From: an uncultured Piscinibacter sp.
Lineage (GTDB): Bacteria; Pseudomonadota; Gammaproteobacteria; Burkholderiales; Burkholderiaceae_C
Reading direction: 5' to 3'
DNA length: 64,000 nucleotides
Assembly (NCBI RefSeq): GCF_937952055.1
Contig: NZ_CALFYO010000019.1
Coordinates: forward strand, 620,001 to 684,000
Both the position numbers and the translations under genes were made by a program. Below, in pieces: positions 9,257-17,467 of this stretch (positions are counted from its first letter, which is position 1; each line of letters starts with the position of its first letter). The notes below the pieces were generated by a model that was not told the origin of the DNA, made no database searches, and saw only the letters and a program-made list of their open reading frames with translations.

Positions 9257-9610
9257 ATGCTGGAATTCGAATCGCCTGTCGTCCTGCAACTCGCCGACGG
9301 CCAGTTGCTGCGCTGGCGCCGCAGCGGCGGCGCGCAGCTGAGCGTGCTGGGCGGGCGCGTGTGGGTGACGCAGTCCGATGACGCCGAGGACCACTTCCTC
9401 GACCCCGGCGCACGGATGCACCTGCGGCCCCGCGCGCAGGTGCTGATCGGCGCGGAAGGGCCGGCTCAGCTCGCGTTCGAGGCCGAGGCCGGCGCGCTGC
9501 GCCGCGCACTCGGACGCTGGCTCCAGCGTGCCAGCTCCTCGCGGGCACGGCGCGGGTCCATCGCCGTGTCGGTGTGCCCGGCCACCGGCGCGGTCAGCTC
9601 GATCACGTAG
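9257..9610 (+). CDS. DUF2917 domain protein
   Basis: This 117-residue protein has a cupin-like beta-rich N-terminal half. LRVWVTQ-type strands (GGRVWVTQSDDAEDHFLDPG) match the DUF2917 family found in many Burkholderiales. No function is established for the family. It is divergent from the MocR regulator across 166 bases containing the GTACAGA boxes. The Arg-rich last 48 codons overlap the end of the convergent VOC gene by 145 bases. The conserved part of the domain ends before or near that overlap, so the tail may be poorly conserved. GAGGAA precedes the ATG. Confidence 0.65.
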   Translation: MLEFESPVVLQLADGQLLRWRRSGGAQLSVLGGRVWVTQSDDAEDHFLDPGARMHLRPRAQVLIGAEGPAQLAFEAEAGALRRALGRWLQRASSSRARRGSIAVSVCPATGAVSSIT

Positions 9611-9981
9611 CCGTTCGGATCGCGCAGGTAGATCGAGCGGATGAAGCCGTGGTCGGAGATGCCGCGCACCTCGATGCCGGCGTCCTGCGCGAGCAGGATC
9701 ATCGCGCCGAGCGCGGCTTCGTCGACGGACAGCGCGATGTGCAGGTCGAAATCGTGCTGCGGCCGGAAGTCGAAAGGCATGTCCGGCGCCTCGAAGAAGG
9801 CGAGGAAGGAGCCGTCGCCGAGGCGGAAGAAGGTGTGCAGCACGTCGGTGGCGCGGCCGGTCTTGGTGCTCTCGATGCGCAGCGCGCCGGCCAGCGGCAG
9901 GCCGAGGAAGTCCTCGTAGAAGCGGCGCGTCTGCTCCGAGTCGCGGCAGCGGTAGGCGTTGTGGTGCAGTCCGTGGATCAT
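9466..9981 (-). CDS. VOC family (glyoxalase/dioxygenase fold) protein
   Basis: The 171-residue protein begins HGLHHNAYRCRDSEQTRRFYEDFLG, the usual first beta-alpha module of vicinal-oxygen-chelate proteins. His5, a His in DFDLHIA and a Glu in NGYVIELTAP are candidate metal ligands. The domain is complete by about residue 135. The remaining tail is Arg/Ser/Ala-rich and lies in the 145-base overlap with the DUF2917 gene. AGGAGAC precedes the ATG at good spacing. It lies upstream of nothing on its own strand and may be monocistronic. The substrate is unknown. Confidence 0.75.
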   Translation of the reverse strand: MIHGLHHNAYRCRDSEQTRRFYEDFLGLPLAGALRIESTKTGRATDVLHTFFRLGDGSFLAFFEAPDMPFDFRPQHDFDLHIALSVDEAALGAMILLAQDAGIEVRGISDHGFIRSIYLRDPNGYVIELTAPVAGHTDTAMDPRRAREELARWSQRPSARRSAPASASNAS

Positions 9982-10012
9982 GGCGTCTCCTGGCTCACGG
10001 TGTGCGGACGGG

Positions 10013-10987
10013 TCACGCGGGCACGGCTTGCCCGAGCACGATGTCCAGCACGGCACGCTGCACCGCCTCGGCCTGCGGCACGCCGGCCTGCTCGAGTATC
10101 CACGACGAAGGCGAAGGCGCGTCGGGGCCGGTGACGCGGCGCACCGGCGCCTTCAGCGTGGCGAAGGCCTTCTCGCTGACGATCGCCGCCACCTCGGCGC
10201 CGACGCCGCAGGGCGCCGCTGCCTCGTGCACCACCACCAGCCGGCCCGTCTTGCGCACCGAGCGCAGGATCGTCGCCTCGTCCAGCGGCTTGAGCGTGCG
10301 CAGGTCGATCACCTCGGCGGAGATGCCCTGCGCGGCGAGCTGCTCGGCGGCGCCCAGGCAGGCGGCCACGGTCTTCGAGTAGGACACCAGCGTCACGTCG
10401 CGGCCGGCGCGCAGCACCGCGGCCTGGCCGATGGGTACCAGGTGCTCGCCCTCGGGCACCTCGCCGGGCGTGTAGCCCAGCGTCATGTCCATGAAGAACA
10501 TCACCGGGTTGTCGTCGCGGATGGCGCTCTTCAGCAGGCCCTTGAAGTCGGCGGCGCTGCTGGGCATGACCACCTTCAGCCCGGGCGTGTGCACGAACAT
10601 CGCCTCGAGGTTGTGGTTGTGCTGCGCGCCCACGCTCCAGCCCGCGCCGGTCTTGGCCATCACCACCATCGGGAAGGCGAACTGGCCCCCCGACAGGTAG
10701 CGCAGCTTGCCGGCGCTGTTCATGATCGCGTCCATCGACAGCGTGAGGAAGGGCGCGTAAAGCAGGTCGATGACCGGGCGCAGGCCCATGGCGGCAGCCC
10801 CAGCGGCAGCGCCGGCGATGATGCCCTCGGCCAGCGGTGTGTTGCGCACGCGATCCCGGCCGAACTCGGCGACCAGGTCGTGGCGCGCGGTGGCGACGCC
10901 TTCGCCGAAGGTTAGCACGCGCGGGTCGCGGTGCATCTCCTCGGCCAGGGCTTGCGAGACGGCATCGTTGACGGTGATGGTTGGCAT
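10013..10987 (-). CDS. Thiamine-diphosphate 2-oxoacid/acetoin dehydrogenase, E1 beta subunit
   Basis: The 324-residue protein has the E1-beta pattern: VNDAVSQALAEEMHRDPRVLTFGEGV at the N terminus, an RNTPLAEGIIAGAAAGAAAMG segment for cofactor and subunit contact, and a transketolase C-terminal domain with VIDLRTLKPLDEATILRSV. It pairs with the E1-alpha gene 20 bases upstream. Together they would decarboxylate a 2-oxo acid or acetoin and pass the acyl group to a lipoyl E2. No E2 or E3 gene is in the window. Acetoin dehydrogenase (acoB) is one option, and pyruvate or branched-chain enzymes are others. A GAGG lies ahead of the ATG. Confidence 0.85.
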   Translation of the reverse strand: MPTITVNDAVSQALAEEMHRDPRVLTFGEGVATARHDLVAEFGRDRVRNTPLAEGIIAGAAAGAAAMGLRPVIDLLYAPFLTLSMDAIMNSAGKLRYLSGGQFAFPMVVMAKTGAGWSVGAQHNHNLEAMFVHTPGLKVVMPSSAADFKGLLKSAIRDDNPVMFFMDMTLGYTPGEVPEGEHLVPIGQAAVLRAGRDVTLVSYSKTVAACLGAAEQLAAQGISAEVIDLRTLKPLDEATILRSVRKTGRLVVVHEAAAPCGVGAEVAAIVSEKAFATLKAPVRRVTGPDAPSPSSWILEQAGVPQAEAVQRAVLDIVLGQAVPA

Positions 10988-11007
10988 GGTGGTGGACCTC
11001 GGTTCGT

Positions 11008-11964
11008 TCAGGCGTAGACGTCGGTGATCAGCTCGCGGGCATCGGGCCAGGGCGAGTTCTGCGCGAAGGCGAAGGCGGCCTCGACGGTGTCGTCGACGCG
11101 CTGCTGCAGGTGCGCCACCTCGCCCGGGGCGAGCACGCCTGCGGCGAGCAGGCGCTCGCGCTGCAGCGTGATCGGATCGCGGGCCTTCCAGCGCGCCAGC
11201 TCGTCCGGGTCGACATAAGCCTGGTCGTCCGGCTCGTAGTGGCCGCGGGTGCGGTAGGTGACGAGCTCGAGGAAGTAGGGCGTGCCGGTGCGGCGCACAT
11301 GCTCGGCGGCGGCCTGCGCGGCGGCGTGCACCGCCTCGACGTCGTTGCCGTCCACGCTCACCGCCGGCAGGCCATGGGATTCGGCCCACACGCGCACATG
11401 CTCGTGCGGCATGGTCTCGTCGCGGCGCACGAAGGCCTGCCACTGGTTGTTCTCGCAGACGTAGAGCACCGGCAGCTGCCAGGTCACGGCGAGGTTGATC
11501 GACTCGTGGAAGATTCCCTCGCAGGCTGCACCGTCGCCGAAGAACACGGTGGTGATGCCGCCGGCCTCGGTGCCCTCGCCGCCCATCTTCTGCGCCAGCG
11601 CCACGCCCGGCGCCAGCGACAGCTCGCCGCCGACGATGGTGGAGGTGAGCACCACGCCCAGCTCCTTGGCCGACACGTGCAGCGAGCCGCTCTTGCCCTT
11701 GCAGTAGCCGTCGGCGCGGCCCATCACCTCGGCCATCAGGCGGCCGGGTTCGGCGCCGCGCGCGAGCAGATGGCCGGCGCTGCGATGGTTGGTGAGGATG
11801 CGGTCGCGCGGCTGCAGGGCGCTCACCACACCGACCGCGGCGGCCTCCTGGCCAACGGCGGTGCAGGTGCCGGGCGTCTGGCCGGCATTGCCGGCAAGGC
11901 GCTCCTCGTGGGCGCGGATCAGCATCATGGTTTCGAGCATCGAGAGGCGGCTGGGCTGGGGCAT
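11008..11964 (-). CDS. Thiamine-diphosphate 2-oxoacid/acetoin dehydrogenase, E1 alpha subunit
   Basis: The 318-residue protein carries the thiamine-diphosphate motif running from GDGAACEG to the CENN about 27 residues later. It also has the E1-alpha entry segment AHEERLAG and the phosphorylation-loop-like region RTRGHYEPDD. Length and order match the acetoin/pyruvate E1-alpha family. GAGG precedes the ATG. It is the first gene of the E1 pair. The missing E2/E3 genes must lie elsewhere if the complex is functional. Confidence 0.87.
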   Translation of the reverse strand: MPQPSRLSMLETMMLIRAHEERLAGNAGQTPGTCTAVGQEAAAVGVVSALQPRDRILTNHRSAGHLLARGAEPGRLMAEVMGRADGYCKGKSGSLHVSAKELGVVLTSTIVGGELSLAPGVALAQKMGGEGTEAGGITTVFFGDGAACEGIFHESINLAVTWQLPVLYVCENNQWQAFVRRDETMPHEHVRVWAESHGLPAVSVDGNDVEAVHAAAQAAAEHVRRTGTPYFLELVTYRTRGHYEPDDQAYVDPDELARWKARDPITLQRERLLAAGVLAPGEVAHLQQRVDDTVEAAFAFAQNSPWPDARELITDVYA

Positions 11965-12036
11965 GGTGGACCTCGGGTGGTGCGGTGAGCGAATTCTCGA
12001 AGTCCACCCGCGGCGGGGCATCGCCCGAAGGAGCCA

Positions 12037-12065
12037 ATGGCCCGGCCGCGACGGGCCATGGCCCG
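12037..12065 (-). terminator. Stem-loop downstream of the TonB-like gene
   Basis: ATGGCCCG (12037-12044) pairs with CGGGCCAT (12052-12059) across a seven-base loop, and CGGGCCATGGCCCG at 12052-12065 is a perfect palindrome. It lies 18 bases past the stop of the minus-strand TonB-like gene and before the E1-alpha gene. There is no T-run, so factor-independent termination is uncertain. Confidence 0.35.
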
Positions 12066-12082
12066 CCGGCGTCAGCGCCGCC

Positions 12083-12673
12083 TCAGTGCCGGCATTGGTC
12101 GCGCAGCGCGGCGGCGGCGAGGAAGGGCAGGCTGAGCAGGCCCATGCCGCCGCCGAGGTACTCGCCTTTCAGGCAGTCGCCCTTGGCACCTTGCTGCACG
12201 ACAGCGCCGAGGCGCTCGTCGGGGCTGGGCCGTGGCGTGCCGATGCGGCCGGCACGTGCGGCGAGACCGGGGTCGCGCGCGCTGGCGCGGATGGCGCGGC
12301 GGGTCGCGTCGCCGTCGAGCAGCGAAGGCGGGGTGTCGAGGGGGGCGGGCTGCGAGGCGGCGGCCTCGGCGGTGGCCGCCGTCGGCATCGGAGCGACCAC
12401 CTCGGCGGGCACCGCCGGGGCCGGGGACGTTGCGGCGGTCGTTCGCGCCGGCGAGCGACGGGGCGTCGGCCGGTCGGGCGTCGGCACCCGCGCCGGCTCG
12501 GCGACCGGCGCGGGCGGCGGTGCGATGGCGAGCAGCCGGACCGCGACGCGCGACACCGGTGCAACGCGCGCTGCCGGCGGCGCGCCGTGCATCCAGCCCC
12601 ACAGCATCAGCAGGTGCAGTGCCGCGACGAGCAGCACCACGGCGGGCCGCAGGCGGACCTGGCGAGAGTTCAC
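12083..12673 (-). CDS. TonB-like Pro/Ala-rich membrane-anchored protein
   Basis: The 196-residue protein has one N-terminal membrane helix (about residues 10-30: AVVLLVAALHLLMLWGW). A long Pro/Ala/Arg-rich stretch (about 35-115) follows, then a short C-terminal domain with two cysteines (GDCLKGEY and RDQCRH). This resembles TonB-type spanning proteins, but I see no clear TonB C-terminal motif. Its start overlaps the stop of the HTH gene by four bases (ATGA), so it is translationally coupled to the HTH-DUF2975 cassette. Function unknown. Confidence 0.7.
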   Translation of the reverse strand: MNSRQVRLRPAVVLLVAALHLLMLWGWMHGAPPAARVAPVSRVAVRLLAIAPPPAPVAEPARVPTPDRPTPRRSPARTTAATSPAPAVPAEVVAPMPTAATAEAAASQPAPLDTPPSLLDGDATRRAIRASARDPGLAARAGRIGTPRPSPDERLGAVVQQGAKGDCLKGEYLGGGMGLLSLPFLAAAALRDQCRH

Positions 12674-12897
12674 TCGCCCGCCGGCTCGTCCGGTCCTGGC
12701 CGGTGTTCGAGCAGATCGCCGGGCTGGCAGTCCAGCACCTCGCAGATGCGTGCCAGCGTGTCGAAGCGCACGCCGCGCACCTTGCCCGACTTCAGCAGCG
12801 AGATGTTCTGCTCGGTGATGCCCACGCGCTCGGCGAGTTCGCGCGAGCGCATCTTGCGCTTCGCGAGCATCACGTCGAGGTTGACCACGATCGGCAT
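12670..12897 (-). CDS. XRE-family regulator (YozG type, DUF2975-associated)
   Basis: This 75-residue protein is almost entirely a Cro/CI helix-turn-helix: RSRELAERVGITEQNISLLKSG, followed by RFDTLARICEVLDCQPGDLLE. Small regulators of this type are regularly found beside DUF2975 membrane proteins, as here (16 bases downstream of one). It likely represses its own operon through the palindrome at 13377-13395. It ends in an acidic tail and overlaps the next gene by four bases. Confidence 0.88.
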   Translation of the reverse strand: MPIVVNLDVMLAKRKMRSRELAERVGITEQNISLLKSGKVRGVRFDTLARICEVLDCQPGDLLEHRPGPDEPAGE

Positions 12898-12913
12898 GTC
12901 GGCGCCACCAAGC

Positions 12914-13342
12914 TCAGACGAAGCCCTCGTTCTCTTCTGCGACGCGCACCGCTTCGGCCATCACCGTGGCGATGGCGATGAGCACGGCGGCGAGCAGCAC
13001 CGCCATGTAGTCGTTCCACGAGAAGCCGAGCACGAGCATGCGCCGGCCCGGCGGATTGCCCATCGTGAGCGCCACCGAAGTGGCCGCGCGGACCAGCGGC
13101 GCCAGCACGGCGATGCCGAGCAGCGCCCAGGCGAAGCGGCGCAGGTGCGCGAGCGCGACGCGGCCGAACACGCGGCCGGCGCCGTACTCGGCGAACAGTC
13201 TCCACAACTGCCACAGCGCGTACAGGCCGAGCGCCACGGGCAGCAGCGACAGCAGCGCGCCGAGCACGCACAGCGCGCGCACGATGACGACGAGCCGGGC
13301 GAGCGAGCCGGGCATGGGGCGGGGCAGGGCAGGGATCGTCAT
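12914..13342 (-). CDS. DUF2975 family membrane protein
   Basis: The 142-residue protein has four hydrophobic segments (about 14-35, 38-52, 70-90 and 112-132), with an FGRVALAHLRRFAWALLGIA stretch typical of the family. GGGAG precedes the ATG. It is the first gene of a three-gene operon with the XRE regulator and the TonB-like protein. The family's biochemical role is not established. The constant pairing with a small XRE protein suggests a membrane sensor or antagonist of the regulator, which is inference. Confidence 0.82.
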   Translation of the reverse strand: MTIPALPRPMPGSLARLVVIVRALCVLGALLSLLPVALGLYALWQLWRLFAEYGAGRVFGRVALAHLRRFAWALLGIAVLAPLVRAATSVALTMGNPPGRRMLVLGFSWNDYMAVLLAAVLIAIATVMAEAVRVAEENEGFV

Positions 13343-13376
13343 GAGACTCCCGCAAATGGCTGTGCGAGACCCATAG

Positions 13377-13395
13377 TTTACTGTTTAACAGTAAA
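13377..13395. promoter_or_regulatory. Perfect palindromic operator in the DUF2975/aldo-keto reductase divergent promoter
   Basis: TTTACTGTTTAACAGTAAA is a perfect inverted repeat of nine-base arms around one central T. A second copy, degenerate (11 of 15 matching positions), starts 21 bases further on (13403-13417), two helical turns away. The AT-rich block stands out from the GC-rich surroundings. It lies 35-53 bases upstream of the DUF2975 start and about 60 bases before the aldo/keto reductase gene, so one protein could control both directions. The XRE protein is the obvious candidate binder. Confidence 0.65.
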
Positions 13396-13455
13396 AATGC
13401 AATGTAAGACAGTGAAATCGGCGGGATCGGGCGGCAGCCCGTAGACTCCCGCCGA

Positions 13456-14526
13456 ATGAATTCCACCCTGCCCCTGCGCGCCCTCGGGCGCAGCGACCTG
13501 CGCGTCACCCCGATCTGCCTCGGCACCATGACCTTCGGCGAACAGGTCGCCGAGAAGGATGCGCACGCCATCCTCGACCTCGCCGTCGAGCGCGGCATCA
13601 ACTTCATCGACACCGCCGAGATGTACTCGGTGCCGGCGCGGGCCGAGACCTTCGGCGCCACCGAACGCATCATCGGCAACTGGTTCGCGGCGCGCCCCGG
13701 CGCGCGCGCCAAGCTGGTGCTGGCCACCAAGGTGTCGGGCCCGGCGCGCGGCATGGACTGGATCCGCGGCGGCGTGGCCGACATGACGAAGGCCGACATC
13801 CTCGCCTCCTGCGATGCCAGCCTGCAGCGCCTGCGCACCGACGTGATCGACCTCTACCAGATCCACTGGCCGGCGCGCAACGTGCCGACCTTCGGCGCGA
13901 TCTACTTCGACCCGGCGAAGGACCGTGCGATGGCCAGCACCCACGAGCAGCTCGATGCGATGGCCACGCTGGTGAAGGCCGGCAAGGTGCGCCATGTCGG
14001 CCTGTCCAACGAGTCGCCCTACGGCGTGATGGAGTTCGTGCGCAGCGCCGAGCAGCACGGCCTGCCGCGTGTGGCCACCGTGCAGAACCCCTATGCGCTG
14101 ACCAGCCGCGCGCTGGACAACGGCCTGGACGAGGTGCTGCACCGGCTGAACGTCTCGCTGCTGGCCTACTCGCCGCTGGCCTTCGGCGCGCTGACGGGCA
14201 AGTACGACCACGTTGGTCTGCACGGCGCCGAGCAGCCCGGCCGGCTGGCGAAGTTCGAGACCATGAAGAAACAGCGCTGGGGCCGGCCCGAGGCGCTGGA
14301 GGCGGCGAAGCTCTACAACGCGCTGGCCAGGAAGCACGGCCTGACGCCGACGCAGCTCGCGCTGGCCTTCTGCTACACCAGCTGGCGCGTGGCCAGCACC
14401 ATCATCGGCGTGACCAGCAAGGCCCACCTGGACGAGAACCTCGCCGCCTGGAGCACGACACTGTCGCGCGAACTGCTCGCCGAGATCGACGCGATCCGCT
14501 GGACGCACCGCGACCCGGCGCAGTGA
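13456..14526 (+). CDS. NADP(H)-dependent aldo/keto reductase, Tas type
   Basis: The 356-residue protein has the AKR catalytic tetrad: Asp52 and Tyr57 (NFIDTAEMYS), Lys in VLATKVSG and His in YQIHWPAR. It also has the TIM-barrel opening SDLRVTPICLGTMTFG and a C-terminal cofactor-binding STIIGVTSKAHLDENL. Length and the long loop after strand 4 fit the E. coli Tas subgroup. It reduces aldehydes or ketones, but the real substrate is unknown. It diverges from the DUF2975 operon across the palindromic operator. Confidence 0.88.
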   Translation: MNSTLPLRALGRSDLRVTPICLGTMTFGEQVAEKDAHAILDLAVERGINFIDTAEMYSVPARAETFGATERIIGNWFAARPGARAKLVLATKVSGPARGMDWIRGGVADMTKADILASCDASLQRLRTDVIDLYQIHWPARNVPTFGAIYFDPAKDRAMASTHEQLDAMATLVKAGKVRHVGLSNESPYGVMEFVRSAEQHGLPRVATVQNPYALTSRALDNGLDEVLHRLNVSLLAYSPLAFGALTGKYDHVGLHGAEQPGRLAKFETMKKQRWGRPEALEAAKLYNALARKHGLTPTQLALAFCYTSWRVASTIIGVTSKAHLDENLAAWSTTLSRELLAEIDAIRWTHRDPAQ

Positions 14527-14532
14527 ACCGAC

Positions 14533-15585
14533 TCAGCCGAGCCACTCCACCCACTCGCCGTGCGGGTGGGCCTCGGCGAGCGTGCGTTCGTTGCCCTCGG
14601 GCCAGAGCGTCAGGCGCAATTCGGCGGGCGCACCCGGTGCGAAGAGCTCCATGCGCAGCCAGGCCAGCGGCGCCGTGCGCGTGGACCGCGCCGCCGCGGC
14701 CAGCAGCGCTGCCTCGATGCGATCGCGCGTGGCCTGCGGCAGGTACTGCCAGACCACCGAGTGGACGAGCACCGTCGCCATGCCCTCGCGCGGCGCCGCG
14801 AGCTGCCGCTCCACCCAGTCGGCGGCATCGCCGGCATCGATGACCGGCGGCTGCCGGCCTGCCAGCGCGATCGCACCCTGCAGGCGCGCCGCGCGCGCCG
14901 CCTGGTCGGGCCAGACGTAGCTGCGCAGGCGCAGCACCGCCGCCGGGTCGCGCAGGTCCACAGGCAGCAGGTCGTTGCCGCGGCGATCGGCGACGGCGAT
15001 GCGCGCGGGCAGCGCCGGCACCGCGCCGTGCCACTCCGACACGATGTGCACCGGGCTCGCGGCATCGCCCCAGCGCTGGCCGCCGAGCTGGTAGTGGAAG
15101 CGGTCCCAGCAGAGGTTCAGCCCCGCGCTCGCGCCGATCTCGCGCAACGCCAGCGGCAGCCCGGTGGCGCGGGCGATCGCCGCGTAGCCGCCGAGCAGCA
15201 CGGCGCTGCGCATCGTCTCGTTGGTCTGCGGCGCGCTGGCGAGGAAGGCGCGCAGCTGAGGCGACTCGTCGACCAGCAGGCGCCGCAACAGCGGGGCGAG
15301 CGCATCGGCATCGAAGGCCTGCGCCGCCGGCGGGTAGCGCCGCGCGAGTTCCGGGTGCCGGCCCGACAGCGCCAGCGCATGCAGGGCGCCGGCCAGCCGC
15401 AGCGGCACCAGGTCCTGCGCCGGCGGGCCCGCGGTCCAGGCCGGCAGCAAGGTGCGCGTCGGCCCGCCGGCAAGCCAGTCCTCGGCCAGCCACGCCAGCA
15501 GCCGCGCATTGAACGGCGAGCCGAGCCGGTCGCACCAGCGCACCTGCTCGTGGAAGGCGTCGATCAAGGCGTCGGCATCGGGCAA
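14533..15585 (-). CDS. DUF2332 family protein
   Basis: About 350 residues of the DUF2332 family: FHEQVRWCDRLGSPFNARLL near the N terminus, GASAGLNLCWDRF in the middle and a C-terminal WLRMELF segment. The GASAGLN stretch resembles a cofactor-binding glycine loop, but no activity is established. I chose the TTG at 15585, which leaves 33 bases to the divergent rhomboid gene. An in-frame ATG at 15627 would add 14 residues but overlap the rhomboid start by nine bases. The start is therefore uncertain. Confidence 0.75.
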   Translation of the reverse strand: MPDADALIDAFHEQVRWCDRLGSPFNARLLAWLAEDWLAGGPTRTLLPAWTAGPPAQDLVPLRLAGALHALALSGRHPELARRYPPAAQAFDADALAPLLRRLLVDESPQLRAFLASAPQTNETMRSAVLLGGYAAIARATGLPLALREIGASAGLNLCWDRFHYQLGGQRWGDAASPVHIVSEWHGAVPALPARIAVADRRGNDLLPVDLRDPAAVLRLRSYVWPDQAARAARLQGAIALAGRQPPVIDAGDAADWVERQLAAPREGMATVLVHSVVWQYLPQATRDRIEAALLAAAARSTRTAPLAWLRMELFAPGAPAELRLTLWPEGNERTLAEAHPHGEWVEWLG

Positions 15586-15618
15586 GGGAGGGTCCCGCGT
15601 GTCGCTAGAGTGCCGGCC

Positions 15619-16245
15619 ATGATGCATGAACTCCTCGGCCCTTTCGCGGACGCGCCCGCGGCCACGCTGATCCTCGCCGGCTTCGTGATCGTCAGCCTGC
15701 TCGGCCTGAGCGGCATGCCGCAGCTGGTCGAGCGCAACCTGCTGCGCCCGCACGGCCTGGTGGCGCGGCGCGAGTGGGCGACGCTCGTCACCAGCGGCTT
15801 CATCCACGCCGACCTGCCGCACCTGTTCTTCAACGGCTTCAGCTTCTGGGCCTTCGGCTTCGACCTCGAGCGCCACCTCGGCACGCCGCGCTTCGTCGTG
15901 CTGTACGCGTTCGGCCTGCTGGCCAGCAGCGTCGCCACATGGGCCCTGCATCGCCGCAACCCCGGCTACTCGAGCCTCGGCGCCTCGGGGGCCATCCTCG
16001 CGGTGGTCTTCGCGGCCATCGTCGTCAACCCCGGCTCGTCGCTGTACATCCTGCCGATCCCGTTCCCCATCCCCGCGCCGCTGTTCGCCGTGGGCTACCT
16101 CGCCTTCAGCATGATGGCCAGCCGCAGCGGGCTCGGCCGCATCAACCACGACGCGCACATCGCCGGGGCCGTCGCCGGGCTGCTGTTCATGGCGCTGGCC
16201 GTGCCCGGTTCGATCATGCGCGCCCTGGCCGCGATCTTCGGCTGA
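15619..16245 (+). CDS. Rhomboid-family intramembrane serine protease
   Basis: The 208-residue protein has about six hydrophobic helices, the helix-2 motif HLFFNGFSFW, the catalytic serine in GASG (Ser123) and the partner His in AHIAGAVAG (His180). The dyad is intact, so cleavage of membrane-protein substrates is expected. The substrate is unknown. Two adjacent ATG codons (15619 and 15622) could start it, and the ribosome site is weak. It ends 13 bases before the convergent AraC gene. Confidence 0.88.
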   Translation: MMHELLGPFADAPAATLILAGFVIVSLLGLSGMPQLVERNLLRPHGLVARREWATLVTSGFIHADLPHLFFNGFSFWAFGFDLERHLGTPRFVVLYAFGLLASSVATWALHRRNPGYSSLGASGAILAVVFAAIVVNPGSSLYILPIPFPIPAPLFAVGYLAFSMMASRSGLGRINHDAHIAGAVAGLLFMALAVPGSIMRALAAIFG

Positions 16246-16269
16246 GCGCCGCGCCGGCTCAGGCGGCGC
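16246..16269. terminator. GC-rich stem-loop between convergent genes
   Basis: GCGCCGC (16246-16252) can pair with GCGGCGC (16263-16269) across ten bases. It begins at the stop of the rhomboid gene and reaches into the end of the convergent AraC gene. No T-run is present, so it is at best a weak bidirectional terminator. Confidence 0.3.
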
Positions 16270-17272
16270 GTTCGCGGCTCGCCTGCTCGCGCCGCCAGGT
16301 GGCTGGAGGCCGTCCGGTGGCGCGCTTGAAGGCGCGGGTGAAGGCCGCCTCGGACTCGTAGCCGACGTCCAGCGCGATCGCCGCCACGCTGGCGTGGCCG
16401 CTGCGCAGCTGATTCGCCGCCAGCTGCATGCGCCAGTTCGCCAGGTACTGCATGGGCGGCTGCCCGACGAAGCGCACGAAGCGCTCGTGCAACGCCGAAC
16501 GCGACAGCCCCGCTTCGCGGCCGAGGGCCTCCAGCGTCCATTCGCGCGACGGCGACTGGTGCAGCGCGCCTATCGCCTTGCCGACGTGGCGGTCGCGCAG
16601 CCCGGCCAGCCAGCCCGAGGCGTCCTCCGGCAGCGTCTCGAGGTAGCGCCGCGCCGCGTCGACGAAGACCATCTCGCTGACACGCTCCAGCACCGCGTCG
16701 CTGCCCGGACGCCGCTCGCGCGACTCCTGCACGGCCTGGTGCAGCACGCCGCGCACCCAGTCGCCGACGCCGCTGGCGGGCAGGTGCAGCAGGCGAGGCA
16801 GCGTGGCGATCAGCGGATTGAACGGCCGCAGGTCGCAGCCGACGAAGCCGCAGACGACGATGTTGCGCGCCTCGTCCACCGGCACCGCGGCGCCGGGGCG
16901 CAGCACGCCGCCGTGGTAGGCCACGGCGATCGGCTTGGGCTCGTCGCGCATCTCGAAGATCCAGTCGGCGCGGTCCGGCATGGCGCGCATGCCCGGCGCG
17001 CTGGACAGCACGTGGGCGTCGCCGCGCGGGAACATGACGATGTCGCCGGCGGACAGGCGCACCGGCGACTCGCCGGCGGTGGCGGCCCAGCCATCGCCCT
17101 TGGCCATCAGGTGGTACTCGAGCAGGTGCTCGGCGCCGGGCATCACCGCGTCGGCGATGTCGCGCGCCGGCGGTGCCTCGGCCACCCATTCGTCCCGGTA
17201 GCTGACGTAGTAGAAGACCGCGCCGCGCAGGCGCACGCTGCGCAGCACGTCGGACAAGGGGTCGTGGGGCAT
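16259..17272 (-). CDS. AraC-family transcriptional regulator with cupin sensor domain
   Basis: The 337-residue protein has an N-terminal cupin domain (HLMAKGDGWAA, then AGDIVMFPRGDAHVLSS). Its C-terminal double helix-turn-helix includes LGREAGLSRSALHERFVRFVGQPPMQYLANWRM and VAAIALDVGYESEAAFTRAFKRATGRPP stretches, the AraC signature. It diverges from a methyltransferase gene across 195 bases and is a plausible regulator of that gene and the two that follow. The inducer is unknown. Regulators with this N-terminal cupin often sit beside small redox or hydrolase genes. Confidence 0.9.
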   Translation of the reverse strand: MPHDPLSDVLRSVRLRGAVFYYVSYRDEWVAEAPPARDIADAVMPGAEHLLEYHLMAKGDGWAATAGESPVRLSAGDIVMFPRGDAHVLSSAPGMRAMPDRADWIFEMRDEPKPIAVAYHGGVLRPGAAVPVDEARNIVVCGFVGCDLRPFNPLIATLPRLLHLPASGVGDWVRGVLHQAVQESRERRPGSDAVLERVSEMVFVDAARRYLETLPEDASGWLAGLRDRHVGKAIGALHQSPSREWTLEALGREAGLSRSALHERFVRFVGQPPMQYLANWRMQLAANQLRSGHASVAAIALDVGYESEAAFTRAFKRATGRPPATWRREQASRERAA

Positions 17273-17467
17273 GGGTGGACGTTGGGTCAAGCGCGGTGGA
17301 CGAACGATCAAGCCGCGCCGCGGTACGGCCCGCATTTCGGACGGGCGAGCAAATCTGCACGACGGCGGGCACGGCGTCAATGCACCGCGCTTCGAAGAAT
17401 GCAGCGCATCGGCGCGATCCATCGAGTGAGCGCCGAACTTCCCTGCCCTCATCCCACGGAGCATCCC

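Noticed and set aside
12037..12082. Sigma-54 promoter before the E1-alpha gene, since AcoR often drives acetoin dehydrogenase
   Set aside because: No TGGC-N8-GC pattern with correct spacing was seen upstream of the E1-alpha start.
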